Source: CAXXOK01 sp963675655 (GTDB lineage: Bacteria; Bacillota; Clostridia; Christensenellales; Aristaeellaceae). From it: a stretch of 64,000 nucleotides of DNA. Each line of letters begins with the position of its first letter. The stretch's first letter is position 1. Shown here piece by piece: positions 8,476 to 15,794 of the stretch. The translations under genes were made by a program, and so were the position numbers. The stretch lies in assembly GCA_963675655.1 (NCBI GenBank), contig OY776489.1, positions 1,674,001 through 1,738,000 of the forward strand. The letters are read 5' to 3'. The notes beneath the pieces are model-generated. The model was given only the letters and a program-made list of their open reading frames with translations. It did no database searches and was not told the DNA's origin.

Positions 8476-10623
8476 TCAGGCCTCTTCCGCCGCGATGAAG
8501 CGGTCGACAACCAATTGGCGAAATGCGGGCGACAGTGTGGCGAAGTACGCCGTAAAGCCTGTAACACGCACCACCAGATCTGGATAGAGCAGGGGGTCTT
8601 TATGGGCGGCCATCAGCTTTTCTTTATCCAGCACGTTCAGGTTAATCAGCGTGCCGCCTTTTTGCATATGGGTTTTTAAAATTTGCTCCACCCGCTCTAC
8701 GCCGCCTTCTTCCGCCGAAAGACCGGGGTCGAACTCCAGTTGCAGGGGGCAGGTGTTACCGTAGCCGGTTTGGATGTCCGCAACGCCCGTTGCCATGGCG
8801 GTAACGGCGCCGTCCTTGCGGAACCCCGGGTTGGGGTTGGCACCGTGGCTGACAGGCGCGCCCGCGTGCCGCCCGTTGGGCGTTGCGCCGACTTCCTTGC
8901 CAAAGGCGATGGTACTGGACCAGCTAAACCAACCCGGTACCAGCGAAACGCCATCCGGCATGGGCTGGGCGGCAACGGTAGCCGCATACAGGTTGCTAAT
9001 CCGTTTCGCCCAGCGGTCGCCCAGTGTGTTACCGCCGCAATAGCGCGGCGAGGTTTGCAGCATCAGGCGCAGGCGTTCGCCCTCCACGCCCGCGAAATCG
9101 TCACACAGTGCTTGATACACCGTGGCAAAGTCGCAGCGTTTCTCTTTAACAATGCGCTGCTCCAGCGCGGCAAACGAATCGGCAATAGTGCCCAGCCCCA
9201 CGCCGTCCACCCCAATGGTTTTCAGGCGCGCGCAAACGCTGATGTCCTCGCCCTTTTCCAGCGTATCTTCCATCATCAGGTTCATCACCAGTTCCGGCAT
9301 GACGTATTGCTGTTTGGCCAGATGCAGCCGGATACCTTCGGCCGTAACGGCGATCGCACGGGCGAGATGGGTTTGCAGGCGGGTAAACAATTCTTCCAGC
9401 CCCGGTTCTTGGCTTTGCGCCATCATCTCGTCCAGCGCGAGGCGGAAAACTTTGGCTACGTTGATTTTCACGCAATCATTCAGCGGGTATTCCGCGCCGG
9501 GTACAGCCATCCAGTTGCAGCCTACCGCGATGCGGCGTGCCGCGTCCTGATGGGTAACGCCGGGGTTACGTTCGTAGTGCATCAGTCCCTTAGCGCAGGA
9601 AAAACGCGGCCAGCCGTTGCGGTCGGCAAAAATGCAGGCTACCGCCTTATGCAGAAAAACGGGGTCGATGGCTTCGTGCATGCGGACGGTCAGGTTGGCG
9701 GAGGTATTGAGCCGGTGCGCCGCATCCAACACCAGATAGGAAAGCGGATTGGTCAGGTCGTTGCCGTTTTCATCCGCGCCGGACAGCTGGTGGTAATGCG
9801 TGTCGATCAGCAGCAGATTGGCAAGGATAAAAATCGCCTTTTCATCGTCCAACCGCTTTTGCGCAATGTCTTTTTGGTAGTAGGGGTGTAAAAGCACATC
9901 CAAATTGCAGCCCGCGCCGTCCCGATCGTAAATGCGGGAGACGACCGAAAACCAGCTGATCCACTGGCAAGCCTCGTGGAAGGTTTCCGGCGGGGACAGG
10001 CGAATAGCCTGATTAACGCTGCGCATCTCCCGCAGGGTAGCGATCAGCGCGGGGCGGGTTTCCGCGCGCAGCAGCTGCTCGATCTTTGCAATGTGCAAAT
10101 CGATAAACTGGATGATGGCGCGCACCGTAATCTCTTCGGCCAGGTAAAATTCCGCCTTTTGCGGATTGCGGCGGCGGCAAGCCTCGATTTTGTGCAGCAG
10201 TCCGCCAAACCCCAACTTGAGCCCGATGCGGTAATCGCACGCAAAATGCGCATCCGCGCCGATGCCGTTGTTGATGCCATACTTTTGCTGTTCGGGTTTT
10301 AGGTGCTCGTAAGGATACAGCTTTTCAAAACTGCCGTCCCGGTAATGAGGCATCATATCCGCCCAGCGCCCGCAGAGAATCTCCAGCGGGTCCACGTAGA
10401 CCGGATGGTTTTGCAGCATCGCCTGAAAATTGAGCGCGTTGCCGATAGCACCGTAAAAAAAGGGCTTATCGCCAGTCGGCAGCGGCGTAAAACGGTAGCC
10501 CTCCGGCAAGGGAATGGTGCCGTAGTCGTCGCTGTCCATATAACCGTTTTGGCGGGTCTTTTCCAGCGTGTGTTGTATTTTCTTTTCGCGGAGCAGCGCA
10601 ATCCGATCCTGATAGCTCATCAT
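8476..10623 (-). CDS. glycyl radical enzyme of unassigned substrate (pyruvate formate-lyase superfamily)
   Basis: A 715-residue glycyl radical enzyme. The radical loop RVTGFTAYFATLSP lies near the C-terminus (Gly about 689) and the thiyl cysteine is most likely Cys369 in RRIAVGCNWMAVPGAEYP; the 320-residue distance between them fits the family. Unlike the diol and related dehydratases there is no Glu two residues after the Cys (C-N-W instead of C-x-E), and there is no CC pair as in pyruvate formate-lyase. It is also shorter than the usual 780-840 residues. The start is ATG at 10623 with GGGAGG 8 bases upstream, overlapping the activase stop. It is followed by two sugar permeases and a binding protein, so a carbohydrate-derived substrate is likely. 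It acts only anaerobically. Substrate not assignable from sequence. Confidence 0.9.
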   Translation of the reverse strand: MMSYQDRIALLREKKIQHTLEKTRQNGYMDSDDYGTIPLPEGYRFTPLPTGDKPFFYGAIGNALNFQAMLQNHPVYVDPLEILCGRWADMMPHYRDGSFEKLYPYEHLKPEQQKYGINNGIGADAHFACDYRIGLKLGFGGLLHKIEACRRRNPQKAEFYLAEEITVRAIIQFIDLHIAKIEQLLRAETRPALIATLREMRSVNQAIRLSPPETFHEACQWISWFSVVSRIYDRDGAGCNLDVLLHPYYQKDIAQKRLDDEKAIFILANLLLIDTHYHQLSGADENGNDLTNPLSYLVLDAAHRLNTSANLTVRMHEAIDPVFLHKAVACIFADRNGWPRFSCAKGLMHYERNPGVTHQDAARRIAVGCNWMAVPGAEYPLNDCVKINVAKVFRLALDEMMAQSQEPGLEELFTRLQTHLARAIAVTAEGIRLHLAKQQYVMPELVMNLMMEDTLEKGEDISVCARLKTIGVDGVGLGTIADSFAALEQRIVKEKRCDFATVYQALCDDFAGVEGERLRLMLQTSPRYCGGNTLGDRWAKRISNLYAATVAAQPMPDGVSLVPGWFSWSSTIAFGKEVGATPNGRHAGAPVSHGANPNPGFRKDGAVTAMATGVADIQTGYGNTCPLQLEFDPGLSAEEGGVERVEQILKTHMQKGGTLINLNVLDKEKLMAAHKDPLLYPDLVVRVTGFTAYFATLSPAFRQLVVDRFIAAEEA

Positions 10624-11447
10624 ACGGCAATCCTCCCGGCAATACGTACATTTTGACAAAATTGGCCGGCAATGCGCGCCAGCGCGTTCATTCGCTGGGA
10701 ACTGGGGGTGATAAAGCGCTCCTGCTCAAACTGCCCTTTGCTAAGCCCCAGCGGATGATAGGGGAGCAGCTCGTAGTATAAAAGCGTAGGCAGTTTGCCT
10801 GCAAAGGCGGCGATGGCGGCAATGTCCTCATCCGCAGCGTTCACGCCGCCGATGACAGGCGTGCGCACGATCAGCGGGCGGTCGATTGCCTGCAAATTGC
10901 GTAAAATAGTTTCGTTGCCAGCGCCGGTGTAGCGCTTGTGCTTTTCGCTGTCCATCATCTTCAGATCGGCCATGACCAGATCGCAATACGGCAGAACCGC
11001 TGCCAGCGCATCCGCAGAGCAGAAAAGGCAGGTTTCCATAGCGGTATGCACACCGGATTCGTGCAGGCGCCGAAGCAGCGCGGCGGCAAAAGCGCTTTGC
11101 GCGGTCGGCTCGCCGCCGGAAAGAGTAACCCCTCCGGAGAGGGTAACGCTGCTGGCGTCGCCGTAGTAGGCTTGATCTTCCAGTGCGATGGCGGCGGCTT
11201 CTTCCACCGTCATCGCTACGCCGCATTCCACCCGCGCCCCGGAAAAGCAGCCCTCCGCGCAGTGCCCGCAATGGATGCACCGCTCGGGGTGAAAAATGGT
11301 TTCCGGTGCAAAGCGGATGGTTTCCGGGTTGTGGCACCATGCGCAGTGTAAATGGCACCCCTTGAAAAACAGTGTCGTGCGAATGCCCGGCCCATCGTGA
11401 ACCGAGCAGCGCTGCACACTGGCGATCATTCCCTGTGGTAAAGCCAT
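10620..11447 (-). CDS. glycyl radical enzyme activating protein (radical SAM, PflA-like)
   Basis: A 275-residue activase that installs the glycyl radical on the enzyme encoded next to it. The radical SAM cluster motif is GCHLHCAWC (C-x3-C-x2-C) at about residues 30-38. A second cluster motif CIHCGHCAEGC follows; activases of dehydratase-type enzymes usually have two ferredoxin clusters, here only one C-x2-C-x2-C-x3-C is seen. The SAM-binding SGGEP motif is preceded by a copy of itself (VTLSGGVTLSGGEPT), produced by an 18-bp tandem duplication at 11112-11147. GGAGG precedes the ATG. It is the first gene of the operon and overlaps the enzyme gene by 4 bases. Confidence 0.92.
   Translation of the reverse strand: MALPQGMIASVQRCSVHDGPGIRTTLFFKGCHLHCAWCHNPETIRFAPETIFHPERCIHCGHCAEGCFSGARVECGVAMTVEEAAAIALEDQAYYGDASSVTLSGGVTLSGGEPTAQSAFAAALLRRLHESGVHTAMETCLFCSADALAAVLPYCDLVMADLKMMDSEKHKRYTGAGNETILRNLQAIDRPLIVRTPVIGGVNAADEDIAAIAAFAGKLPTLLYYELLPYHPLGLSKGQFEQERFITPSSQRMNALARIAGQFCQNVRIAGRIAV
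11112..11147 (-). repeat. 18-bp imperfect tandem duplication within the activase
   Basis: Two adjacent 18-base units, 14 of 18 identical, both coding VTLSGG. The second copy leads into the SAM-binding GGE motif. Confidence 0.85.
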
Positions 11448-11503
11448 GGGTTTCCTCCGTAAAGCGGATGATTTATTGTGTGTTTGATAGCTGTTTTTGT
11501 CTT

Positions 11504-11517
11504 ATCAAACGTTTGAT
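11504..11517. promoter_or_regulatory. LacI-family operator
   Basis: A perfect 14-bp palindrome ATCAAACGTTTGAT with a central CG, as LacI/GalR proteins bind. It covers the predicted transcription start of the operon, a position suited to repression. A near-copy lies upstream of the LacI gene at 12654-12667. Confidence 0.85.
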
Positions 11518-11524
11518 TGAATAT

Positions 11525-11553
11525 ATATTACCATAACGTACATTAGCAGTCAA
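11525..11553 (-). promoter_or_regulatory. sigma-A promoter of the glycyl-radical operon
   Basis: On the minus strand TTGACT (11553-11548), a 17-base spacer, and TAATAT (11530-11525). Transcription would begin near 11518, about 70 bases before the activase ATG at 11447. Confidence 0.85.
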
Positions 11554-11571
11554 GCAGGAAAATGATCTTTT

Positions 11572-12597
11572 TTATTTTGATGGCAACATCAGCTGCGGTG
11601 CAAGGCTGACGGACGCGACCCGCTCGCCGGAGACGGCGCGTAAAAGACTGTTGACGGCCAAACGCCCTACCTCGTATGCGGGCTGATAAATCGAGGGGAA
11701 CGGCCTTTCCAGCAGAGGCATAAAGCTTAAGTAGTCAAAGCCGGTAATGGCGTAGTCCTCCAGCGAAAACCCGGACGCCAACAGCGCTTCGCGCACACCG
11801 ACGGCGATCACATCGCTGACGCAGGCGATGGTATGGGGAATCCGCTGTTTTTTGGCTACCATCCGCTGGATGACGTCGATACCGTTTTGCAAGTTAAAAT
11901 CTTCGCATTCCACGGTTACGACCGTTGCCCCGCCTTCGGCCGCCGTTTGCAAAAAGGCTTCTTCCCTGCGGCGCATTAAATGGTGAATGTACAGGATATC
12001 CCGGTGTCCCTGTGTAAGCAGGTGCGTCGCCATCAGCGCGCCGCCCTGCGCGTCGTCCACATCCACATAAAGCGTGCCGGGTATGTTGAACCGTTCCATG
12101 CAGAATACGACTTTGATGTCGTGCTCCACAAGCTGGCGCAGCATATCGCCGATTTCGTCCACCATGGGCATATAGGGGTTGGGGGCGTAGATCAGCCCGT
12201 CGATATTCATTTTCTGTACCGCGTGTACGGCCTTTTTTTCCTCTTCGTTGCCGCGGTAATAACGGTAAATAAAGTCGTATCCACAATCCTTGGAGCCTTC
12301 CACCAGCCCGCGCAAAAGCTCGGTATAAATGGAAATAGAGTAGTTTACGCCCAGCGGCATAATCACAGCGATCAGCTCGTTTTTACCCATGCGCAGGTTG
12401 CGGGCGCGCATATCGGGCGAGTAATGCAATTCTTTAGCGGCCTTGCGCACACGCTGAATCACCTCGTCGGAAGCCGAGGTGTTGCCCATACTGCGGCTGA
12501 GAATGCGTGATACCATGGAAACCGATACGCCGGCGGCTTGCGCAACGTCGCTGAGCTTTGGTTTATCTCGTTTTTCCGGTCTGTCCACAGCACTCAC
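11572..12597 (-). CDS. LacI/GalR family transcriptional regulator
   Basis: A 341-residue repressor. The N-terminal helix-turn-helix is LSDVAQAAGVSVSMVSRILS with the hinge-helix region after it, then a periplasmic-binding-protein-like effector domain (DGLIYAPNPYMP; ACVSDVIAVGVREALL; ITGFDYLSFMPLLERPFPSI). The start is GTG at 12597 or, with better spacing from AAAGGG, GTG at 12588. Located directly upstream of the glycyl-radical operon in the same direction and flanked by two matching operators, it is the probable local repressor of that operon and of itself. The effector is likely the imported sugar or a product. Confidence 0.92.
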   Translation of the reverse strand: MSAVDRPEKRDKPKLSDVAQAAGVSVSMVSRILSRSMGNTSASDEVIQRVRKAAKELHYSPDMRARNLRMGKNELIAVIMPLGVNYSISIYTELLRGLVEGSKDCGYDFIYRYYRGNEEEKKAVHAVQKMNIDGLIYAPNPYMPMVDEIGDMLRQLVEHDIKVVFCMERFNIPGTLYVDVDDAQGGALMATHLLTQGHRDILYIHHLMRRREEAFLQTAAEGGATVVTVECEDFNLQNGIDVIQRMVAKKQRIPHTIACVSDVIAVGVREALLASGFSLEDYAITGFDYLSFMPLLERPFPSIYQPAYEVGRLAVNSLLRAVSGERVASVSLAPQLMLPSK

Positions 12598-12613
12598 CCT
12601 TTACTGTGTTTTG

Positions 12614-12642
12614 TATATAGATCATTGTACCATCTTTGTCAA
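12614..12642 (-). promoter_or_regulatory. promoter of the LacI regulator gene
   Basis: Minus strand TTGACA (12642-12637), 17-base spacer, TATATA (12619-12614). Confidence 0.75.
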
Positions 12643-12653
12643 ATGAATCAAAA

Positions 12654-12667
12654 ATCAAACGATTGAT
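12654..12667. promoter_or_regulatory. second LacI-family operator
   Basis: ATCAAACGATTGAT differs by one base from the perfect palindrome at 11504-11517. It lies just upstream of the -35 box of the regulator gene, suggesting autoregulation or loop formation over the gene. Confidence 0.7.
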
Positions 12668-12885
12668 ATATGATACCATAAGGGAAACAACATCACAATC
12701 CCGACTTAAACGATTGGAAATTGAAATAAATGACCTACATACCGAGATGCAACATTCCTTGTATTCCTACAAAATTAATTTTTTACGCTACGAGCAGCCT
12801 TGGCTATTCTTTGCCTTTCCCCTGTGTTCAGATTCAAAATAAATATGAATATTGCATAGAATAACAAGGCATCTCCCGGCCTTGT

Positions 12886-13188
12886 TTACAGCTCCTGTGT
12901 CAGCTCCACAATTTTCTCTTTCGCCTGCGTAAGCACATCCTCGCCTTTGGGCGTGATGCTGTAATATTTGCGTACTTTGCCCTCAATGGTCTTACTTTGT
13001 ACAGTCAATAGGCCGTCGCGCGTTAAGCTGTGCAATAGGGGGTACAGCGTGCCTGCGCTAACGTGGTAGCCGTGGCGGGCAAGCTCCTCCAGCATCCAGC
13101 TGCCAAAAACGGGCTGTTGTTTGGCGTGGTGCAGAATGTGGATTTGGATATAGCCTAAGAATAGTTTGCGCAAAACCGTATCTTGCAT
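12886..13188 (-). CDS. PadR family transcriptional regulator
   Basis: A 100-residue winged-helix regulator. It contains the PadR signature GTLYPLLHSLTRDGLL (recognition helix and wing entry) followed by KVRKYYSITPKGEDVL and a short dimerisation helix. The ATG at 13188 is chosen for GGGGG seven bases upstream; the frame opens further but without a ribosome site. It is divergent from the FetAB-type transporter and a palindrome lies between them, so it likely represses the transporter until its ligand is bound. The inducer is unknown. Confidence 0.88.
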   Translation of the reverse strand: MQDTVLRKLFLGYIQIHILHHAKQQPVFGSWMLEELARHGYHVSAGTLYPLLHSLTRDGLLTVQSKTIEGKVRKYYSITPKGEDVLTQAKEKIVELTQEL

Positions 13189-13236
13189 ATAGCAGCCCCC
13201 AGTGTTATAATATCGTGAATCAATAACGTAAACCAA

Positions 13237-13251
13237 TATCGAATGTCGATA
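13237..13251. promoter_or_regulatory. palindromic operator candidate between padR and fetAB
   Basis: TATCGA-ATG-TCGATA, 6-bp perfect arms with a 3-bp centre, in the divergent promoter region. Probable PadR binding site. Confidence 0.55.
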
Positions 13252-13298
13252 ATGTATTGTACACCGCTAAACAACAGCCGTCAAGGAGGAACAGAGGA

Positions 13299-13931
13299 AT
13301 GGATGCAATTCTGGCCGCTGCGGGCCTGCGTTTTCAAAACTTGATTGATTATCCGCCGATTGCCGTACCGCCGTTGCAGGCGACTTTTATCCACGGGGCG
13401 AGCGGCAGCGGCAAGAGCACGCTGCTAAGGCTGCTCAACGCGACGGAATCCCCGTCGGCCGGTACGGTGTTATACCGCGGGCAGGATGTAACGGGGCTGG
13501 ACTCCATCACCCTGCGCAGGGAGGTATTGCTGGTATCGCAAAGCGTATTTCTCTTCAGCGGCACCATTGCGGAAAACTTCGACCAGTTTTATGAGTACCG
13601 GGAGCAGACGCCGATCAGCGATGAGCAAAAAACATATTTTTTACATACCTGTTGTGCGGATTTTCCGCTGCAAGCCAAGTGCGATACGCTTTCCGGCGGT
13701 GAGCGGCAGCGGGTGTTTCTGGCGATACACCTGTCGCTTTCTCCGGTGGTGCTGATGCTGGACGAACCGACCTCGGCGCTGGATGAAGCAACCGCCAACC
13801 GGCTGTTTACGCAGGTGAAAGCATACTGCCAGCAAAACCGGATGACGCTGCTGGTGATCTGCCACGATCAAAAACTGGTGGAAGCCTATGCCGATACGGT
13901 ACTTTCACTGGGGCAGGAGGAAAGCGTATGA
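13299..13931 (+). CDS. fetA: ABC transporter ATP-binding protein (FetA-like)
   Basis: A 210-residue ATPase with Walker A GASGSGKST (about residue 33), Q-loop VSQSVFLFSG, signature LSGGERQR, Walker B VVLMLDEPTSALD and the switch His in ICHD. It is the short single-domain type paired with FetB-like permeases, which export iron and protect from oxidative stress in Escherichia coli. The ATG at 13299 follows AAGGAGG. The next gene starts in its stop codon (ATGA overlap), so they form one complex. The metal specificity is by family only. Confidence 0.85.
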   Translation: MDAILAAAGLRFQNLIDYPPIAVPPLQATFIHGASGSGKSTLLRLLNATESPSAGTVLYRGQDVTGLDSITLRREVLLVSQSVFLFSGTIAENFDQFYEYREQTPISDEQKTYFLHTCCADFPLQAKCDTLSGGERQRVFLAIHLSLSPVVLMLDEPTSALDEATANRLFTQVKAYCQQNRMTLLVICHDQKLVEAYADTVLSLGQEESV

Positions 13932-14710
13932 ACGACATTGTCAAAATCCAAATTTGGCAATTTGCCTTGATCTATCTGTTGCTGCTGATTGTGCTGGCAA
14001 TCATGAAGAAAAGCAAAATCAACCGCATCAGGCTGATGGTGGTCGCCAGCGTACGGATGACGGTGCAGCTGGTACTGGCGGGGTTGATACTGACTTATAT
14101 TTTCCAAAACCCGCACCCCGTCTTTACACTGGCCTATCTGGCGGCGATGACCGGGTTTGCCATCTACCGGGTGCTGTCCGATAACCAAAGCCTGAACCCG
14201 CGGTTCAAGTTGATTATCGCGGGGTCGATCGCCGCCTCCGGCCTGTCGGTAATCGTGTTTTTCATTTGCGTCGTGGTAGGCGAAAGCATGTTTAACCCAC
14301 GCTACGTGATCCCCATTGCCGGGATGCTGATGGGCAATACGATGACGGGAGCAACGCTGGGCGTAAAAACTTTCCGGGAAAGCCTGAGCGGGCAGAAGGA
14401 CAGGATTAATGCGCTGCTCAACATTGGCGCAACGCCGCAGAAGATACTGTTGCCGTTTGTGCGGCAGGCGCTGGAAACCGCGCTGCTGCCGACGTTTAAC
14501 TCTATGATCGGCATGGGTGTCGTTTCATTGCCGGGGATGATGACTGGGCAAATTCTGTCCGGAACGCTGCCAACGACCGCCATACTGTACCAGATCGCGA
14601 TTATGATCGCCATTTGCACTGTGGTTTGCCTGTCCTCCTTCGGGGCGCTGTTCTTTGGGTATCAGACGCTGTATAACAAGCGCAACCAGATCACTGAGCC
14701 GATCGGGTAA
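13928..14710 (+). CDS. fetB: ABC transporter permease, FetB family
   Basis: A 260-residue membrane protein with about seven hydrophobic spans. The family motifs PIAGMLMGNTMTGATLGVKT (cut here within 20 residues) and ALLNIGATPQKILLPFVRQAL and SLPGMMTGQILSGTLP mark the FetB/YbbM group of iron exporters. It is translationally coupled to FetA by a 4-base overlap. Together with the divergent PadR regulator it forms a small regulated efflux unit. Confidence 0.88.
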   Translation: MNDIVKIQIWQFALIYLLLLIVLAIMKKSKINRIRLMVVASVRMTVQLVLAGLILTYIFQNPHPVFTLAYLAAMTGFAIYRVLSDNQSLNPRFKLIIAGSIAASGLSVIVFFICVVVGESMFNPRYVIPIAGMLMGNTMTGATLGVKTFRESLSGQKDRINALLNIGATPQKILLPFVRQALETALLPTFNSMIGMGVVSLPGMMTGQILSGTLPTTAILYQIAIMIAICTVVCLSSFGALFFGYQTLYNKRNQITEPIG

Positions 14711-14850
14711 CGTGGCGCCGCCCTATGGCGATGCAGGAGATGTGCTGTTTTCTATTTTTCCGGCAAAATAATATACCGGTTGTTCATCGTTGGCAGTATC
14801 CACAGATTTCTGGCGGTAAAGTGTGGCTAAGGCACAGGGGGCGCGTCGTG

Positions 14851-15678
14851 TTACGCCTTTTGAATACTCGCTTCCCGCCACCGGCGGGGGGCTACGCCGT
14901 AATACCGCCGGAAAGCCTGCGCAAATTGTGCGCCGCCGGAGAAGCCCAGCGAAGCGGCTAGCTCCTCCTGCTTTAATTGCCGGCTCCCCAGCAACGCGAG
15001 CGCCTTTTTCATACGCAAATCCGTCAGGCTTTCTTTGGGGGATTGTCCGCCGACCTCCATAAACACGCGAAACAGCTGGGAACGGCTTAACCCCACGAAG
15101 CGGGCAATATCGGACACCTGTATGCCCAGTTGATAGTTGCCCTCCATAAACCAGCAGGCTTTTTGGTAATACTGCTGGTGCGCGTTGCTTTCCATTTCCG
15201 GCCTGCTTTGGCCGATCAGCGAAAGAAAACGGTACAGTCCCCCCAGCGCAGCCAAATTACCCATTCGTAGGCTGGCAATTTCTTCGGCCATGGTGGTTAA
15301 AATGGCAAACACCGTCTGCGGCGGTTCCAGGGTGAATATGGGCTGCTCCATCGTAAGCCCGGCTTGCTTGGTTAGCGCCTGCGCATCCTGCCCGTGATAG
15401 CCAACCCATGCGTACGTCCATGGCTGTTTTGCGTCGGCCTGATACCGGGTGATTTCGCCGGGGAAGATGATAAAGCCCTGCCCCGCCTGCAAGGAAAACG
15501 TTCCCTGCCGGGAGAAAAAGGTGCCTTTACCCGAAACGATATAGTGAATTAAATAAAAATCCCGTACGGCGGGACCAAAGGAATGGCCGGGAGCACATAC
15601 TTCCGAGCCGCATTGCGTTACAACAATCCGGCTGAGGGGCAGCCGGCTCTCACACGTGGGGGCATACGTAATGGCCAT
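14851..15678 (-). CDS. AraC family transcriptional regulator
   Basis: A 275-residue regulator with an N-terminal cupin-like sugar-sensing domain (GPAVRDFYLIHYIVSGKG; FIIFPGEITRYQADAKQPW) and two C-terminal helix-turn-helix motifs (SDIARFVGLSRSQLFRVF and EELAASLGFSGGAQFAQAF, ending GVAPRRWRE). The ATG at 15678 has AAGGTG six bases upstream; the GTG at 15687 overlaps it. It is divergent from a GH4 glycosidase, its likely target for activation in the presence of the glycoside. Confidence 0.9.
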   Translation of the reverse strand: MAITYAPTCESRLPLSRIVVTQCGSEVCAPGHSFGPAVRDFYLIHYIVSGKGTFFSRQGTFSLQAGQGFIIFPGEITRYQADAKQPWTYAWVGYHGQDAQALTKQAGLTMEQPIFTLEPPQTVFAILTTMAEEIASLRMGNLAALGGLYRFLSLIGQSRPEMESNAHQQYYQKACWFMEGNYQLGIQVSDIARFVGLSRSQLFRVFMEVGGQSPKESLTDLRMKKALALLGSRQLKQEELAASLGFSGGAQFAQAFRRYYGVAPRRWREASIQKA

Positions 15679-15794
15679 AGCAATCACCTTGCAACATTTT
15701 ATAGGGTATATACAACATAAACCCCATTTATTTCAATAAAGGGTATGCTATACTTGCACCATTCTAGTATAAAGGGAACTGGGAGGAATCACAA
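15679..15794. promoter_or_regulatory. divergent control region of the AraC and GH4 genes
   Basis: An AT-rich 116-base gap. On the plus strand TTTATT with a 16-base spacer to TATACT is a weak promoter for the glycosidase, in keeping with the need for an activator. No clear operator repeat is visible to me. Confidence 0.4.

Noticed and set aside
12636..12842. 68-codon plus-strand frame upstream of the LacI gene
   Set aside because: It starts with TTG inside the regulator's promoter/operator region, has no ribosome site and resembles nothing.
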